A model generated the notes under the pieces. The model worked only from the letters and a program-made list of their open reading frames with translations. It was not told the DNA's origin and made no database searches. This document shows positions 52,533 to 61,550 of a DNA stretch of 64,000 nucleotides, in pieces. The DNA is taken from assembly GCA_947629015.1 (NCBI GenBank), contig CANRCB010000001.1:1-64000 (forward strand), read 5' to 3'. A program made the translations under genes and the position numbers. How positions within the stretch are numbered: position 1 is the first letter of the stretch; every line of letters starts with the position of its first letter. The stretch comes from an uncultured Gemmiger sp. (GTDB taxonomy: Bacteria > Bacillota > Clostridia > Oscillospirales > Ruminococcaceae).

Positions 52533-53591
52533 ATGCCGCAAGCCCGGACACATTGCCTGACCGACCTGCCCCTGCCGCAGCTCACGGAGCTTTTGCAAGG
52601 CATGGGCCAGCCGGCGTTCCGCGCAAAACAGCTCTACCGCTGGGTACACCAAAAGCTCGCCACCGATCTTGCCCAGATGACGGATCTGCCAAGATCCCTG
52701 CTTGAGCGCCTTGGGGCGGAATACACCCTCGCCGTGCCCGCTGTCGTGCGGCGCCAGCAGGCAAAGGACGGCACCGTCAAGTACCTCCTGCGCCTGGGGG
52801 ACGGCAACTGCATCGAGACGGTGCGTATGCACTACCATTACGGGTACAGCGTGTGCGTCTCCACCCAGGTGGGCTGCGCGATGGGCTGCCGCTTCTGCGC
52901 CTCCACCCAGGCCGGCCGCGTGCGGGACCTCACGCCCGGCGAGATCGCCGCCGAGGTCTACACCGTCCAGCGGGAGCTGTGGGCACAGGGGGCGGGGGAG
53001 AGGGTCTCCCATGTGGTGCTCATGGGCATCGGGGAGCCGCTGCACAACTACGCCAACGTCCTTGCCTTCCTGCGCATCCTCACGGGGGCGGAGGGCCTCA
53101 ACATCGGTATGCGCAATGTGAGCCTTTCCACCTGCGGGCTGGTGCCGCAGATCGACCGCCTTGCGGCCGAGGGCTTGCAGCTCACGCTGTCCGTCTCGCT
53201 CCACGCGCCGGACAACGCCACCCGCTCGGCGATGATGCCGGTGAACGATGCCTACCCGCTGGAACAGCTCATCCCCGCGTGCCGGCGCTACCAGGACGCC
53301 ACCGGCCGGCGCATCAGCTTTGAGTACGCGATGGTGCGCGGTGTCAACGACACGCCCGCAATGGCCGAAAAACTGGCCAGACTGGTCAAGGGCATGGGCG
53401 CGCACATCAACCTTATCCCCGTCAACCCCGTGGACGGCAGCCCCTACACGGCCAGCGACGCCGCCAACGTGCGGCGGTTCGCCGCGCGGCTGCAGGCGCT
53501 GGGCCTCAACGCCACGGTGCGCCGCCGCCTTGGCGACGATATCAGCGCCGCCTGCGGCCAGCTCCGGCGCGAGGCGGCCGGCCAGGCATAA
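52533..53591 (+). CDS. rlmN: Dual-specificity 23S rRNA/tRNA adenine-C2 methyltransferase (radical SAM)
   Basis: Methylates A2503 of 23S rRNA and A37 of some tRNAs. 352 residues from ATG 52533 (MPQARTHCLTD), behind ACGAGG; the TTG at 52512 is less likely. Radical SAM motif CAMGCRFCAS, the methyl-carrier Cys region STCGLVPQ, and SVSLHAPDNATR. Family-typical ending FAARLQALGLNATVRRRLG. Confidence 0.96.
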   Translation: MPQARTHCLTDLPLPQLTELLQGMGQPAFRAKQLYRWVHQKLATDLAQMTDLPRSLLERLGAEYTLAVPAVVRRQQAKDGTVKYLLRLGDGNCIETVRMHYHYGYSVCVSTQVGCAMGCRFCASTQAGRVRDLTPGEIAAEVYTVQRELWAQGAGERVSHVVLMGIGEPLHNYANVLAFLRILTGAEGLNIGMRNVSLSTCGLVPQIDRLAAEGLQLTLSVSLHAPDNATRSAMMPVNDAYPLEQLIPACRRYQDATGRRISFEYAMVRGVNDTPAMAEKLARLVKGMGAHINLIPVNPVDGSPYTASDAANVRRFAARLQALGLNATVRRRLGDDISAACGQLRREAAGQA

Positions 53592-53618
53592 ATCGTACAG
53601 AGAGGAAAGAATGGCCTT

Positions 53619-54362
53619 ATGAAGATCGCAGCCCTTACCGATATCGGCAGCTGCCGGCAGGAAAACCAGGACAATTACTGTGCCCGGCAGTTGCCGGACG
53701 GCGGCGGATGGGGCCTTGTGTGCGACGGCATGGGCGGCGCCAACGGCGGGCGCGCCGCCTCCCGCATCGCCACCGATACCATGCGCGCCTGCTTTGCAAA
53801 GGAACTGCCCCACATGCCCCCCGCCGGGGAGGAGCAGCTGCTCCTGCACGGGTTCGACGCGGCCAACCGCGCCGTGTACGAAAAGGCGACCGCCAACACC
53901 GCCATGCTGGGCATGGGCACCACCGCGGTGTGCGCCTATGTGCGGGGCGGCAAGGCGCACATCGCCCACGCGGGGGATTCCCGCGCGTATCTGTTCAGCG
54001 GCGGCCGCCTGCGCCAGCTCACGCGGGATCATTCTATGGTGCAGCAGCTCGTGGACAGCGGCCAGATCACCCGTGAGCAGGCCGCCCAGCACCCGCAGAA
54101 AAACCTCATCACCCGCGCGCTCGGCGTCGCGGCGAATATCGTGCCGGAATATGACGTGTGCCCCGTGCGCGCGGGCGATGTGCTGCTGCTGTGCACCGAC
54201 GGGCTGACCAATATGCTCCCGGATGAGGAGATCGAGCTGATTTTGAAGGAGACGACCTTTTTCGGCGCCCCGGATCTGCTTTTGCAGCGTGCACTGCACA
54301 GCGGCGGGCAGGACAACATCACCATCCTGCTCATGGGCGTGGAGGCCACGGAGGAACAATGA
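53619..54362 (+). CDS. stp: PP2C-type Ser/Thr protein phosphatase
   Basis: Partner phosphatase of the following kinase. 247 residues. Metal-binding motifs DIGSCRQENQDNY, VCDGMGGANGGRAAS, AHAGDSRAYLF, LCTDGLTNML and GGQDNITILL are all present. Soluble, cytosolic. The stop overlaps the kinase start region (CAATGATGG), so the pair is co-translated. Confidence 0.96.
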   Translation: MKIAALTDIGSCRQENQDNYCARQLPDGGGWGLVCDGMGGANGGRAASRIATDTMRACFAKELPHMPPAGEEQLLLHGFDAANRAVYEKATANTAMLGMGTTAVCAYVRGGKAHIAHAGDSRAYLFSGGRLRQLTRDHSMVQQLVDSGQITREQAAQHPQKNLITRALGVAANIVPEYDVCPVRAGDVLLLCTDGLTNMLPDEEIELILKETTFFGAPDLLLQRALHSGGQDNITILLMGVEATEEQ

Positions 54363-56350
54363 TGGAAAATCTCATCGGCAAAAAGCTGGACGGGCGCTAC
54401 CTCATCGAGAGCCTGGTGGGCGTGGGCGGCATGGCCAACGTCTACCGCGGGCAGGATGTGCGCACCGGCAACCCCATCGCCGTCAAGGTGCTCAAGGAGG
54501 AATTCCTTGACAATGAAGAGCTTGTCCGCCGCTTCAAGAACGAATCCAAGGCCATCTCCATCCTCGACCACCCCAACATCGTGCGCGTGTACGACGTTTC
54601 CGTCACCGATACGCTGCAATATATCGTGATGGAGTATATCGACGGCATCACCCTCAAGGAATACCTCAAGCAGCGCGGCGGCGTGCTCACCTGGAAGGAA
54701 GTCGTCCATTTTGCCACGCAGGTGCTCAGCGCGCTGGACCACGCCCATTCCAAGGGCATCGTCCACCGTGACGTCAAGCCGCAGAACATCATGCTGCTGG
54801 CCGACGGCTCCATCAAGATGATGGATTTCGGCATCGCGCGCTTTTCCCGCGCGCAGAGCCAGACCGTGTCCGACAAGGCCATCGGTTCGGTGCATTATAT
54901 CAGCCCCGAGCAGGCCCGGGGGGACCATACCGACGCGCGCACCGACCTGTACTCCGTCGGTGTGATGATGTACGAGATGCTCGCCGGCATTTTGCCGTTT
55001 GACGGCACCGGCGCCGTGTCCATCGCCATCAAGCAGATCTCCGATACCGCCAGGCCGCTGGCCGAGGTCGCGCCCAACGTGCCCGAGGGCCTGCGCCAGA
55101 TCGCGGAGAAGGCGATGGAGAAGGACCCCGCCCGGCGCTACCAGTCCGCCCAGGAGATGCTCGAGGCCATCAACGCCTTCAAGCGGGACCCCAACATCCG
55201 CTTTGAGTATGAGTACAACACCCAGTCCAACCCCGATAAGACCATCAACCGCGTGGTCAGCGATGCCCGCGCCGTGCACGCCGGGGGCGCCATCAAGAGC
55301 GCCAAACCCGTCAAAAACAGCAAAAAGGCCAAAAACGGAAACAATACGATGGACGGCAAGCCCCGCAAAAAGAAAAAACGCCGCAAAAAGCGGTACCATT
55401 TCCCCATCTTTTCCATCTTTGCCGGCATGGCGGTGGCGTTTGTCATCGGCGCGGCCATCCTTGTGTACCTCATCTTCTCCAACTCCTCCAACGCCCTGTT
55501 CTCCAACCGGGCCGACGTCGAGGTCATCAACTTTGTCGGCATGACGCAGGACGAGTTCCTCGCCTCGGAATACAGCCAGAAGCTCAACCCCGTGTGGAGC
55601 TATGAGTACGATACCACCGCCAGCTACCCCTCCGGCACCATCTTCCAGCAGACCCCGCGCTCCGGCCGTGTGGTCAAGGAAGGGCAGAAGATCACCTTTC
55701 GCGTCAGCATGGGCACGCAGTGGATCGACATCCCCGACACCCGCTCCTACACCGGCACCGCCGCCAAGGAGCTGCTGACCGATATGGGCCTGATGGTCGT
55801 CACCAACCCCATTGACGACAACACCGTCGCCGCCGGCACCGTCGCCTACACCGACCCCGCCGCCGGCACCACCGTGGCGGGCGGCTCCACCGTGTACCTG
55901 TATGTCAGCCGCGAAAAGATCGACCGCACCCGCACCGTGCCCAGCGTCGTGGGTATGCTGGTCAGCGGCGCCCGCACCGCCATCTCGCGCAACAACCTCA
56001 CCCCGGTGGTGGAGGAGGTGCCCGATGCCTCCCCCGCCGGCACCGTTTTGAGCCAGAGCCCGCAGGGCGGTACGTCGGTCAACATGGGCACCAGCGTGCG
56101 GCTCACCGTCTCCACCGGTGTGCCCGAGATCCCCATCATCGACGACCCGGTCACCGATATGCCGCCCACCGAAGACCCGAACGCCGGCCAGGCCCCCACC
56201 GACCCCGGCGTAGACCCGGCCACCTGTACGCACAACTTTGTGGAGATCGCAAGGTATGAGCCGGGGGTCGGTGTTGATGGCGGTGTCACCTACCAGTGCA
56301 CCATCTGCGGTTATACGTACAGCGAGCACCTGGGTGCGCTGCCCGGGTAA
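54362..56350 (+). CDS. prkC: PASTA-domain Ser/Thr protein kinase
   Basis: Membrane kinase that senses cell-wall fragments and controls growth or germination. 662 residues; ATG 54362 is six bases from GGAGG (ATG 54359 also possible). Kinase domain 1-270 with GVGGMANVY, HRDVKPQN, DFG and GSVHYISPEQARG; a basic juxtamembrane region; one membrane helix (FSIFAGMAVAFVIGAAILVYL); three PASTA domains. After a Pro/Asp-rich linker the C-terminus ends in an unusual Cys-containing module, CTHNFVEIARYEPG ... YQCTICGYTYSEHLG, which resembles extracellular C-H-C-C repeat modules. Confidence 0.95.
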   Translation: MENLIGKKLDGRYLIESLVGVGGMANVYRGQDVRTGNPIAVKVLKEEFLDNEELVRRFKNESKAISILDHPNIVRVYDVSVTDTLQYIVMEYIDGITLKEYLKQRGGVLTWKEVVHFATQVLSALDHAHSKGIVHRDVKPQNIMLLADGSIKMMDFGIARFSRAQSQTVSDKAIGSVHYISPEQARGDHTDARTDLYSVGVMMYEMLAGILPFDGTGAVSIAIKQISDTARPLAEVAPNVPEGLRQIAEKAMEKDPARRYQSAQEMLEAINAFKRDPNIRFEYEYNTQSNPDKTINRVVSDARAVHAGGAIKSAKPVKNSKKAKNGNNTMDGKPRKKKKRRKKRYHFPIFSIFAGMAVAFVIGAAILVYLIFSNSSNALFSNRADVEVINFVGMTQDEFLASEYSQKLNPVWSYEYDTTASYPSGTIFQQTPRSGRVVKEGQKITFRVSMGTQWIDIPDTRSYTGTAAKELLTDMGLMVVTNPIDDNTVAAGTVAYTDPAAGTTVAGGSTVYLYVSREKIDRTRTVPSVVGMLVSGARTAISRNNLTPVVEEVPDASPAGTVLSQSPQGGTSVNMGTSVRLTVSTGVPEIPIIDDPVTDMPPTEDPNAGQAPTDPGVDPATCTHNFVEIARYEPGVGVDGGVTYQCTICGYTYSEHLGALPG

Positions 56351-56354
56351 GTAC

Positions 56355-57218
56355 ATGGAAGGCTACATCACAAAAGGCATCGGCGGGTTTTACACCGTCA
56401 AAACGGACGCGGGCGCGGTGGAATGCCGCGCCCGCGGCATCCTGCGCCAGCGCGGGCAGGCCCCGCTGGCGGGGGATCGGGTGCGCCTTTCGGCCGACGG
56501 CGCTGTCATCGAGGAGATCCTGCCCCGCAAAAACAGCTTTGTGCGGCCGCCGGTCGCCAACCTTGACGTGCTGTTCGTCGTCGCCAGCACCACAAGCCCC
56601 GCCCCCAGCACCCTGCTTTTGGACGAGATGCTCGCCGCGGCGGTGTACCAGGGCGTGCAGCCGGTGCTCGTCGTCACCAAAGCGGACCTGGCCGCGGCCG
56701 GCCGCCTGCTGGCCGCGTATGAAAAAAGCACCATCCCCGCCATCGCGGTGGACTATGCCGCCGGCGAAGGGCTGGATGCCGTGCGCGCCCGCATCGCCGG
56801 GAACCTGTGCGCCTTCTGCGGCAACTCCGGGGTGGGAAAATCGACGCTGCTCAACGCGCTGGCGCCCGGCCTTGGCCGCCAGACGGGCGAGATCAGCCAG
56901 AAGCTGGGCCGCGGGCGGCACACCACCCGCGCGGTCGAGATCTTTGAGGTGTGCGGCGGCCGCATCGCCGATACGCCGGGCTTTTCCAGCCTGGACGCCC
57001 AGCGCCTTGTGCGCATCCCCAAGGCGGAGCTTGAGCACGCCTTCCCGGAATTTGCGCCCTATTTCGGGCAGTGCCGGTTCACCGGCTGCTCCCACCGCAG
57101 CGAGAAGGGCTGCGCCGTGCGCGCGGCGCTGGCCGCGGGCGAGATAGGCCAAAGCCGCTACAACAGCTACCTGGCCATGTATGAGCAGGCCGAACAGATC
57201 AAGGAGTGGGAACGTTGA
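56355..57218 (+). CDS. rsgA: Ribosome small-subunit biogenesis GTPase
   Basis: Circularly permuted GTPase acting in late 30S maturation. 287 residues from ATG 56355 (MEGYITKGIGGFY). N-terminal OB fold; then G4 VTKADL, G1 GNSGVGKSTLLNAL, G3 DTPGFSS, and a C-terminal zinc site CRFTGCSHRSEKGCAV. Follows prkC by 4 nt. rpe, usually next in Bacillus, is missing. Confidence 0.95.
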   Translation: MEGYITKGIGGFYTVKTDAGAVECRARGILRQRGQAPLAGDRVRLSADGAVIEEILPRKNSFVRPPVANLDVLFVVASTTSPAPSTLLLDEMLAAAVYQGVQPVLVVTKADLAAAGRLLAAYEKSTIPAIAVDYAAGEGLDAVRARIAGNLCAFCGNSGVGKSTLLNALAPGLGRQTGEISQKLGRGRHTTRAVEIFEVCGGRIADTPGFSSLDAQRLVRIPKAELEHAFPEFAPYFGQCRFTGCSHRSEKGCAVRAALAAGEIGQSRYNSYLAMYEQAEQIKEWER

Positions 57219-57856
57219 ACACCGCCCCAAAGCGCGCCGTCATCCTTGCCGCCGTGCCGGTGCCCCCGGCGCTGCGGCGCTATCTGCGCCCCGGTGATTT
57301 TGTCGTCGCGTGTGACGCCGGCTGCCGCAACGCGGCGGCGCTTGGCATCACGCCGGACCTCATCATCGGGGATTTTGATTCCATGCCCGCGCCCCGCACC
57401 GATGTGCCCACCCTCACGCTGCCCACCGTCAAGGACGATACCGATACCCACCACGCCGCGCGCTGGCTGCTGGCGCACGGGTATGGCGATATCACGCTGC
57501 TGGGCGCCCTGGGCGGGCCAAGGCTGGATCAGACCTTTGCCTCCGTCGCCACCGGGCTGTACCTTGCGCAAAACGGCGCTGCGGTGCTTCTGGCCGGCCC
57601 AAACACCGAGCTGCGCTACCTTTTGCCGCACCGCCCGCTCACCCTCCGGCAGGACCCCGCCGCCCCCTGGGCGTATTTTTCGCTGTTCCCGCTGGGCGGC
57701 CCGCTCACCGGGGTGGACATCACCGGCGCCAAATACCCGCTGCAAAACGCCACCCTCACGCCGGAATACCCCCTTGGCGTCAGCAATGAATTCCGGGCCG
57801 ATACCGCCGCGCTGCGCTGCACCGGCGGCTGCGGTTTGGCGGCGCTGGTGCGCTGA
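57215..57856 (+). CDS. thiN: Thiamine pyrophosphokinase
   Basis: Converts thiamine to thiamine diphosphate (cofactor of IlvB encoded in this window). 213 residues from TTG 57215, which overlaps the rsgA stop and lies eight bases from AAGGAG; the GTG at 57206 overlaps that SD. Motifs GDFDSMP and VKDDTDTHHAARW, and LGALGGPRLDQTFA, are typical. Short C-terminal beta domain with the usual SNEF segment. Confidence 0.93.
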   Translation: MNTAPKRAVILAAVPVPPALRRYLRPGDFVVACDAGCRNAAALGITPDLIIGDFDSMPAPRTDVPTLTLPTVKDDTDTHHAARWLLAHGYGDITLLGALGGPRLDQTFASVATGLYLAQNGAAVLLAGPNTELRYLLPHRPLTLRQDPAAPWAYFSLFPLGGPLTGVDITGAKYPLQNATLTPEYPLGVSNEFRADTAALRCTGGCGLAALVR

Positions 57857-57926
57857 AGGCCCGGCACACCCGCCCCCATGCCCGGCATAGTATGGCCTGC
57901 ATGAGGAAATGGGGGAGGTGCGTAGC

Positions 57927-57995
57927 ATGCAGATCGTTGTTGTAAAATGCCCGCGCGGCCTGCGCTGGCTGCTCAAGGCCGTTTTCAAAGTATAA
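57927..57995 (+). CDS. spoVM: Stage V sporulation protein M-like micro-protein
   Basis: 22 residues, too short for the ORF track. MQIVVVKCPRGLRWLLKAV matches the pattern of SpoVM as I recall it in clostridia (a short beta-like start, K-x-P, then an amphipathic helix). The ribosome site GGGGGAGG is very strong and well spaced. It lies 70 nt after thiN, its conserved position in Firmicutes, and ahead of sipL and spoIVA, whose products depend on SpoVM to coat the forespore. An off-consensus CATAGTAT (57886) could be part of a sigma-E promoter. Confidence 0.8.
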   Translation: MQIVVVKCPRGLRWLLKAVFKV

Positions 57996-58011
57996 GGCAG
58001 TATCCTGTTTG

Positions 58012-58056
58012 GTCCCCCGCGCCGCACATACCGTGCGGCGCGGGGGACAGCCTTTG
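58012..58056 (+). terminator. Terminator after spoVM
   Basis: Perfect 16-bp stem (58012-58027 with 58033-58048), loop ATACC, then AGCCTTTGCC. Confidence 0.75.
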
Positions 58057-58109
58057 CCTGCGCCTGTGACGGAAGGATGTGTGATTTGAGACCGCAGGGC
58101 GGGGGGCAG

Positions 58110-58360
58110 AGACTGTCGAAAAAGGGGCATCAAATGCTTTTTGGAGCGCTTGTAGGGGACGGCCTCCGGACGTCCCGCAACTTTTCCGCTGTTGCAACGT
58201 TTACGGGGCGTCGAGGACGCCGAGGGGCAGCGAGGCGTTTCGGAGCGCAAGCTCCGGGCTTCGCACCGGAGCCAAGCGCCCGAAGGGCGGCTCTTGGCGC
58301 GGAGATCGCCGCCCCCTACGATTTGCCATATAATTGCAACCGACTCTTTTAACACACTGG
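58110..58360. repeat. GACTGTCGAAAA...AACACACTG intergenic element, copy 2 (with insertion)
   Basis: Same element as 44782-44941 but with roughly 80 bp (AGGGGCAGCGAGGCGTTTCG onward) placed between GTCGAGGACGCC and GCCCCCTACG. The arms are nearly identical between copies. A GC hairpin at 58361-58389 (CCCCCCGCCG/CGGCGGGGGG) follows. Otherwise 58057-58456 holds no gene; a CATATAGTT at 58416 is a weak sigma-E -10 candidate for sipL. Confidence 0.82.
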
Positions 58361-58456
58361 CCCCCCGCCGTGCAAAGCGCGGCGGGGGGCAGGTTCTGTT
58401 TGCCGGTACGGTGCGCATATAGTTGCACAGCAAAGCACGGAAAGGGGCAAACGCAC

Positions 58457-60022
58457 ATGGAGTTACAGGTGTTCAAAAACACCGCGGCCGCCTACGGCGG
58501 CCGGTGGGAAACACGGCTGGAACTGCCGGTCGAGACCGAGATCCTCATCCCGGACTATCTGCCGGCGGTGTTCAAGATCGTCAAATGCCTCATCGAGCCG
58601 GTGGTGCTGCACAACAACATCACGGCGGCGCGCTGGCAGGGCGAGGGGTATCTGCGCTGCACCGTCTACTACCAGTCCGAGGAGCCGGGCACCCGCCTGT
58701 GGCGCACCGAGCAGAAATTCCCCTTTGAAAAATCCGCCGAGCTTCCCGGCCCCGATTACGGCACCGGCCCCGCCCAGCTTTGGGGCGAAGTGGAATACTG
58801 CAACTGCCGCGCCGTGAGCGAGCACCGCATCGACGTGCGCGGCGCCTACGCGCTGTGCGTGGGCGCGGTGTCCTTTACCGGCAAGGAGCTGCTCAGCGCC
58901 CTGGCGGGCTGCGGCATCGAGCAGCGCACCGCGCCGCTGGAGGGCCACACCCTTGTGGCCGCCGTGGAAAAGACCTTTACCGCCGAAACATCCTTCCCGC
59001 TGCCCGGCACCGGCGAGACGGTGCTGGATATCGGCGGCCGGTTCCTGCCCGGCGGCACTCTGGTGCTGACCGGCCAGGCCGACTGCCAGGGCACGCTGGA
59101 GCTGCAGGCCGTTCTGCGCCAGCCGGATGCCGCCGCCTTCACCGCGCGCCAGAAGGAGGTGGAGGTGCGCCAGACCCTTGACATCCCCGACGCCGCCGAG
59201 GGCGACCTCTGCGCCTGCTGGGGCGAGGTGCTGGGCTGCACCCTGACCGCCGGCGAGGACGCCGAGGCCGCGCCGCAGCTGACCGTCACCTGGAAGCTGC
59301 ACGCCGAGTGCTGGCGCGCCGCGCAGTATACGGCGGTGGCGGACGCCTACTCCACCCTGTGCCAGACCCAGACCGAATACGACGATACCAAACTGCTGGA
59401 CCGCCTCATCACCGTGGAGCAGACCGTCACCGCCGAGGCCGCCGACGACCTGCCCGACCCCGAAGCCGAGGTGCTGGGCTGCTTTGTCAGCCTGGGCGCG
59501 CCGCAGCTTCTGGCCGAGCCCTCCGCCCCCGCCGGCGCCCCGCAGGTGCGCATCGGCGGCAAGGGCACCGCGCACGTGCTGTGCGCCGACGCCCGCGGCG
59601 AGGCCGTCTGTTACGACAAGGCGTTCACCTGGCAGCTGCCGGACGTTTGGCCCGGCACCCCGGCCGACTACTGCCCGCGCCTGCGGGCGGATACCGTGCG
59701 CGCCATGCCGGCGCGCAGCGGCGCGCTGCTCAAGGTCGAGGCGGAGCTCACCGTCCGGGGGCTGCTGTTTGGCGCCGACACCGCCCGCACCGTCAGCAAG
59801 GTCGAACCCGGCGAGGAACTGCCCGACAAAAAACTCGGCCCCGCGCTGTATATCTACTACGCCGCGGCGGGGGAGCGCGTGTTCGACATCGCCAAGCGCT
59901 ACCATGCCCGCGCCGCCGACCTGGCCGCCGCCAACCGTCTCGCCCCCGCCGAGGGGGAGCCCGCCGCCCCGCAGGAACGGCTCACCGCGGCCGCCTGCCT
60001 GCTCATCCCGGCGGCCCTGTAA
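58457..60022 (+). CDS. sipL: SpoIVA-interacting protein, DUF3794 and LysM
   Basis: 521 residues from ATG 58457 (MELQVFKNTAAAYGG), behind GGAAAGGGGC. Two DUF3794-type repeats fill the N-terminal and central parts (VETEILIPDYLPAVFKIVKC near residue 26), and a C-terminal LysM domain spans about residues 465-521 (YAAAGERVFDIAKRYHARAADLAAANRL). In Clostridioides SipL binds SpoIVA through LysM and anchors the coat on the forespore. Adjacent to spoIVA here, which fits that role. The track start at 58334 is too early. Confidence 0.9.
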   Translation: MELQVFKNTAAAYGGRWETRLELPVETEILIPDYLPAVFKIVKCLIEPVVLHNNITAARWQGEGYLRCTVYYQSEEPGTRLWRTEQKFPFEKSAELPGPDYGTGPAQLWGEVEYCNCRAVSEHRIDVRGAYALCVGAVSFTGKELLSALAGCGIEQRTAPLEGHTLVAAVEKTFTAETSFPLPGTGETVLDIGGRFLPGGTLVLTGQADCQGTLELQAVLRQPDAAAFTARQKEVEVRQTLDIPDAAEGDLCACWGEVLGCTLTAGEDAEAAPQLTVTWKLHAECWRAAQYTAVADAYSTLCQTQTEYDDTKLLDRLITVEQTVTAEAADDLPDPEAEVLGCFVSLGAPQLLAEPSAPAGAPQVRIGGKGTAHVLCADARGEAVCYDKAFTWQLPDVWPGTPADYCPRLRADTVRAMPARSGALLKVEAELTVRGLLFGADTARTVSKVEPGEELPDKKLGPALYIYYAAAGERVFDIAKRYHARAADLAAANRLAPAEGEPAAPQERLTAAACLLIPAAL

Positions 60023-60035
60023 GGAGGGATACGAT

Positions 60036-61511
60036 ATGACGCAGGAACAACTCTACCGTGACATTGCCCGGCGCACCGGCGGCGATATCTACATCGGCGT
60101 GGTGGGGCCGGTGCGCAGCGGCAAAAGCACCCTCATCAAGCGCTTTGCCGAGCTGATGCTGCTGCCCCACATCCACAACGACGCCCGCCGCACCCGCGCG
60201 CTGGATGAGCTGCCCCAGTCCGCCGCCGGGCGCACCATCATGACCACCGAACCCAAGTTCATCCCCGAAAAGGCCGTCAAGGTCGAGCTTTCGGGCGGGG
60301 GCAGCTTCCGTGCCCGCCTCATCGACTGCGTGGGCTACATGGTCGACGGCGCGCTCGGCCAGGAGGAGGGCGGCACTGCCCGCCTCGTCAAAAGCCCCTG
60401 GTTTGAGAACGCCGTCCCCTTTGACCTTGCCGCCGAGACCGGCACCCGCCGCGTCATCCGGGAGCACGCCACCGTCGGCCTTGTCGTCACCACCGACGGC
60501 TCCGTCGCCGACCTGCCGCGCGCGGGGTACCTCGCGGCCGAGCAGCGCATCATCGCCGAGCTCGACGCCATCGGCAAGCCGTACCTCATCGTGCTCAACT
60601 GCACCGAGCCCGAAAGCCCCGCCGCCAAGGCCCTGGCCGAGGAACTGGAGGAAAGCTACGGCCACGCGGTGTTCCCCGTCAACTGCACACGCCTGGACGC
60701 CGAAACGCTCGACGCCATGATGAAAAAGCTGCTGTATGAGTTCCCCATCCGGGAGATCGCCGTCACCATGCCGGGCTGGGTGACCATGCTGGAGCCGGGG
60801 CACTGGCTGCAAAGCGCCGTGTACGAGGCGATGCTCGCCTATGCGGGGAGCATCAGCCGCATGGGGCAGGCGGCCGAGCTGCCGCCCGCGCTGGGGTGCG
60901 AGTATATCACCGGCGCCGCGCGCACCGGCATGGATCTGGCGGCGGGCAGCGTGGGCATCAGCGTGCGCATCGCGCCCGATATCTTCTACCGCGTCCTCGG
61001 CGAGCAGGCCGGCCTGGCCGTCACCGACGAGGCGAGCCTGCTGCCCTGTGTGGTGGAGCTGGCCAAAGCCAAGCGTGCCTATGACAAGATCAAAAGCGCG
61101 CTGGAACAGGTCGAGGCGACCGGCTACGGCATCGTCATGCCCGGCCTTGACGAGCTCAAGCTGGAGGAACCGGAGATCGTGCGGCAGGGCGGGCAGTACG
61201 GGGTGCGCCTGTCGGCCAGCGCGCCGTCGCTGCACATCCTGCGCGCCGACATCCACACCGAGCTTTCGCCCACCGTGGGCAGCGAGCAGCAGGGCGAGGA
61301 GCTCATCAAGAGCCTGCTCAGCGATTTTGAGAACGACCCCGGCAAGCTGTGGAGCACCAACATCTTTGGCAAAAGCCTCAACGAGCTCATCAGCGAGGGG
61401 GTGCAGGCCAAGCTGCTGCATATGCCGCAGGAGGCCCGCGGCCGCTTGCAGCTCACGCTCGAGCGCATCATCAACGAAGGCTGCGAGGGGCTCATCTGCA
61501 TTTTGCTCTGA
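60036..61511 (+). CDS. spoIVA: Stage IV sporulation protein A (spore coat ATPase)
   Basis: Coat basement-layer ATPase that polymerises on the forespore surface, recruited by SpoVM and, in clostridia, SipL. 491 residues from ATG 60036, behind AAGGAGGG. Walker A GPVRSGKST (residues 24-32), MTTEPKFIPEKAV, VGYMVDGALG, and the C-terminal half ending CEGLICILL. Full length and intact. Confidence 0.96.
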   Translation: MTQEQLYRDIARRTGGDIYIGVVGPVRSGKSTLIKRFAELMLLPHIHNDARRTRALDELPQSAAGRTIMTTEPKFIPEKAVKVELSGGGSFRARLIDCVGYMVDGALGQEEGGTARLVKSPWFENAVPFDLAAETGTRRVIREHATVGLVVTTDGSVADLPRAGYLAAEQRIIAELDAIGKPYLIVLNCTEPESPAAKALAEELEESYGHAVFPVNCTRLDAETLDAMMKKLLYEFPIREIAVTMPGWVTMLEPGHWLQSAVYEAMLAYAGSISRMGQAAELPPALGCEYITGAARTGMDLAAGSVGISVRIAPDIFYRVLGEQAGLAVTDEASLLPCVVELAKAKRAYDKIKSALEQVEATGYGIVMPGLDELKLEEPEIVRQGGQYGVRLSASAPSLHILRADIHTELSPTVGSEQQGEELIKSLLSDFENDPGKLWSTNIFGKSLNELISEGVQAKLLHMPQEARGRLQLTLERIINEGCEGLICILL

Positions 61512-61550
61512 CCGGGCGCGGCCACAAAAAGGGGAGGGGAGCGCATACCC

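Noticed and set aside
57780-58433. Minus-strand ORF of 217 aa between thiN and sipL
   Set aside because: It reads through the terminator and the repeat element; no recognisable product and no SD.
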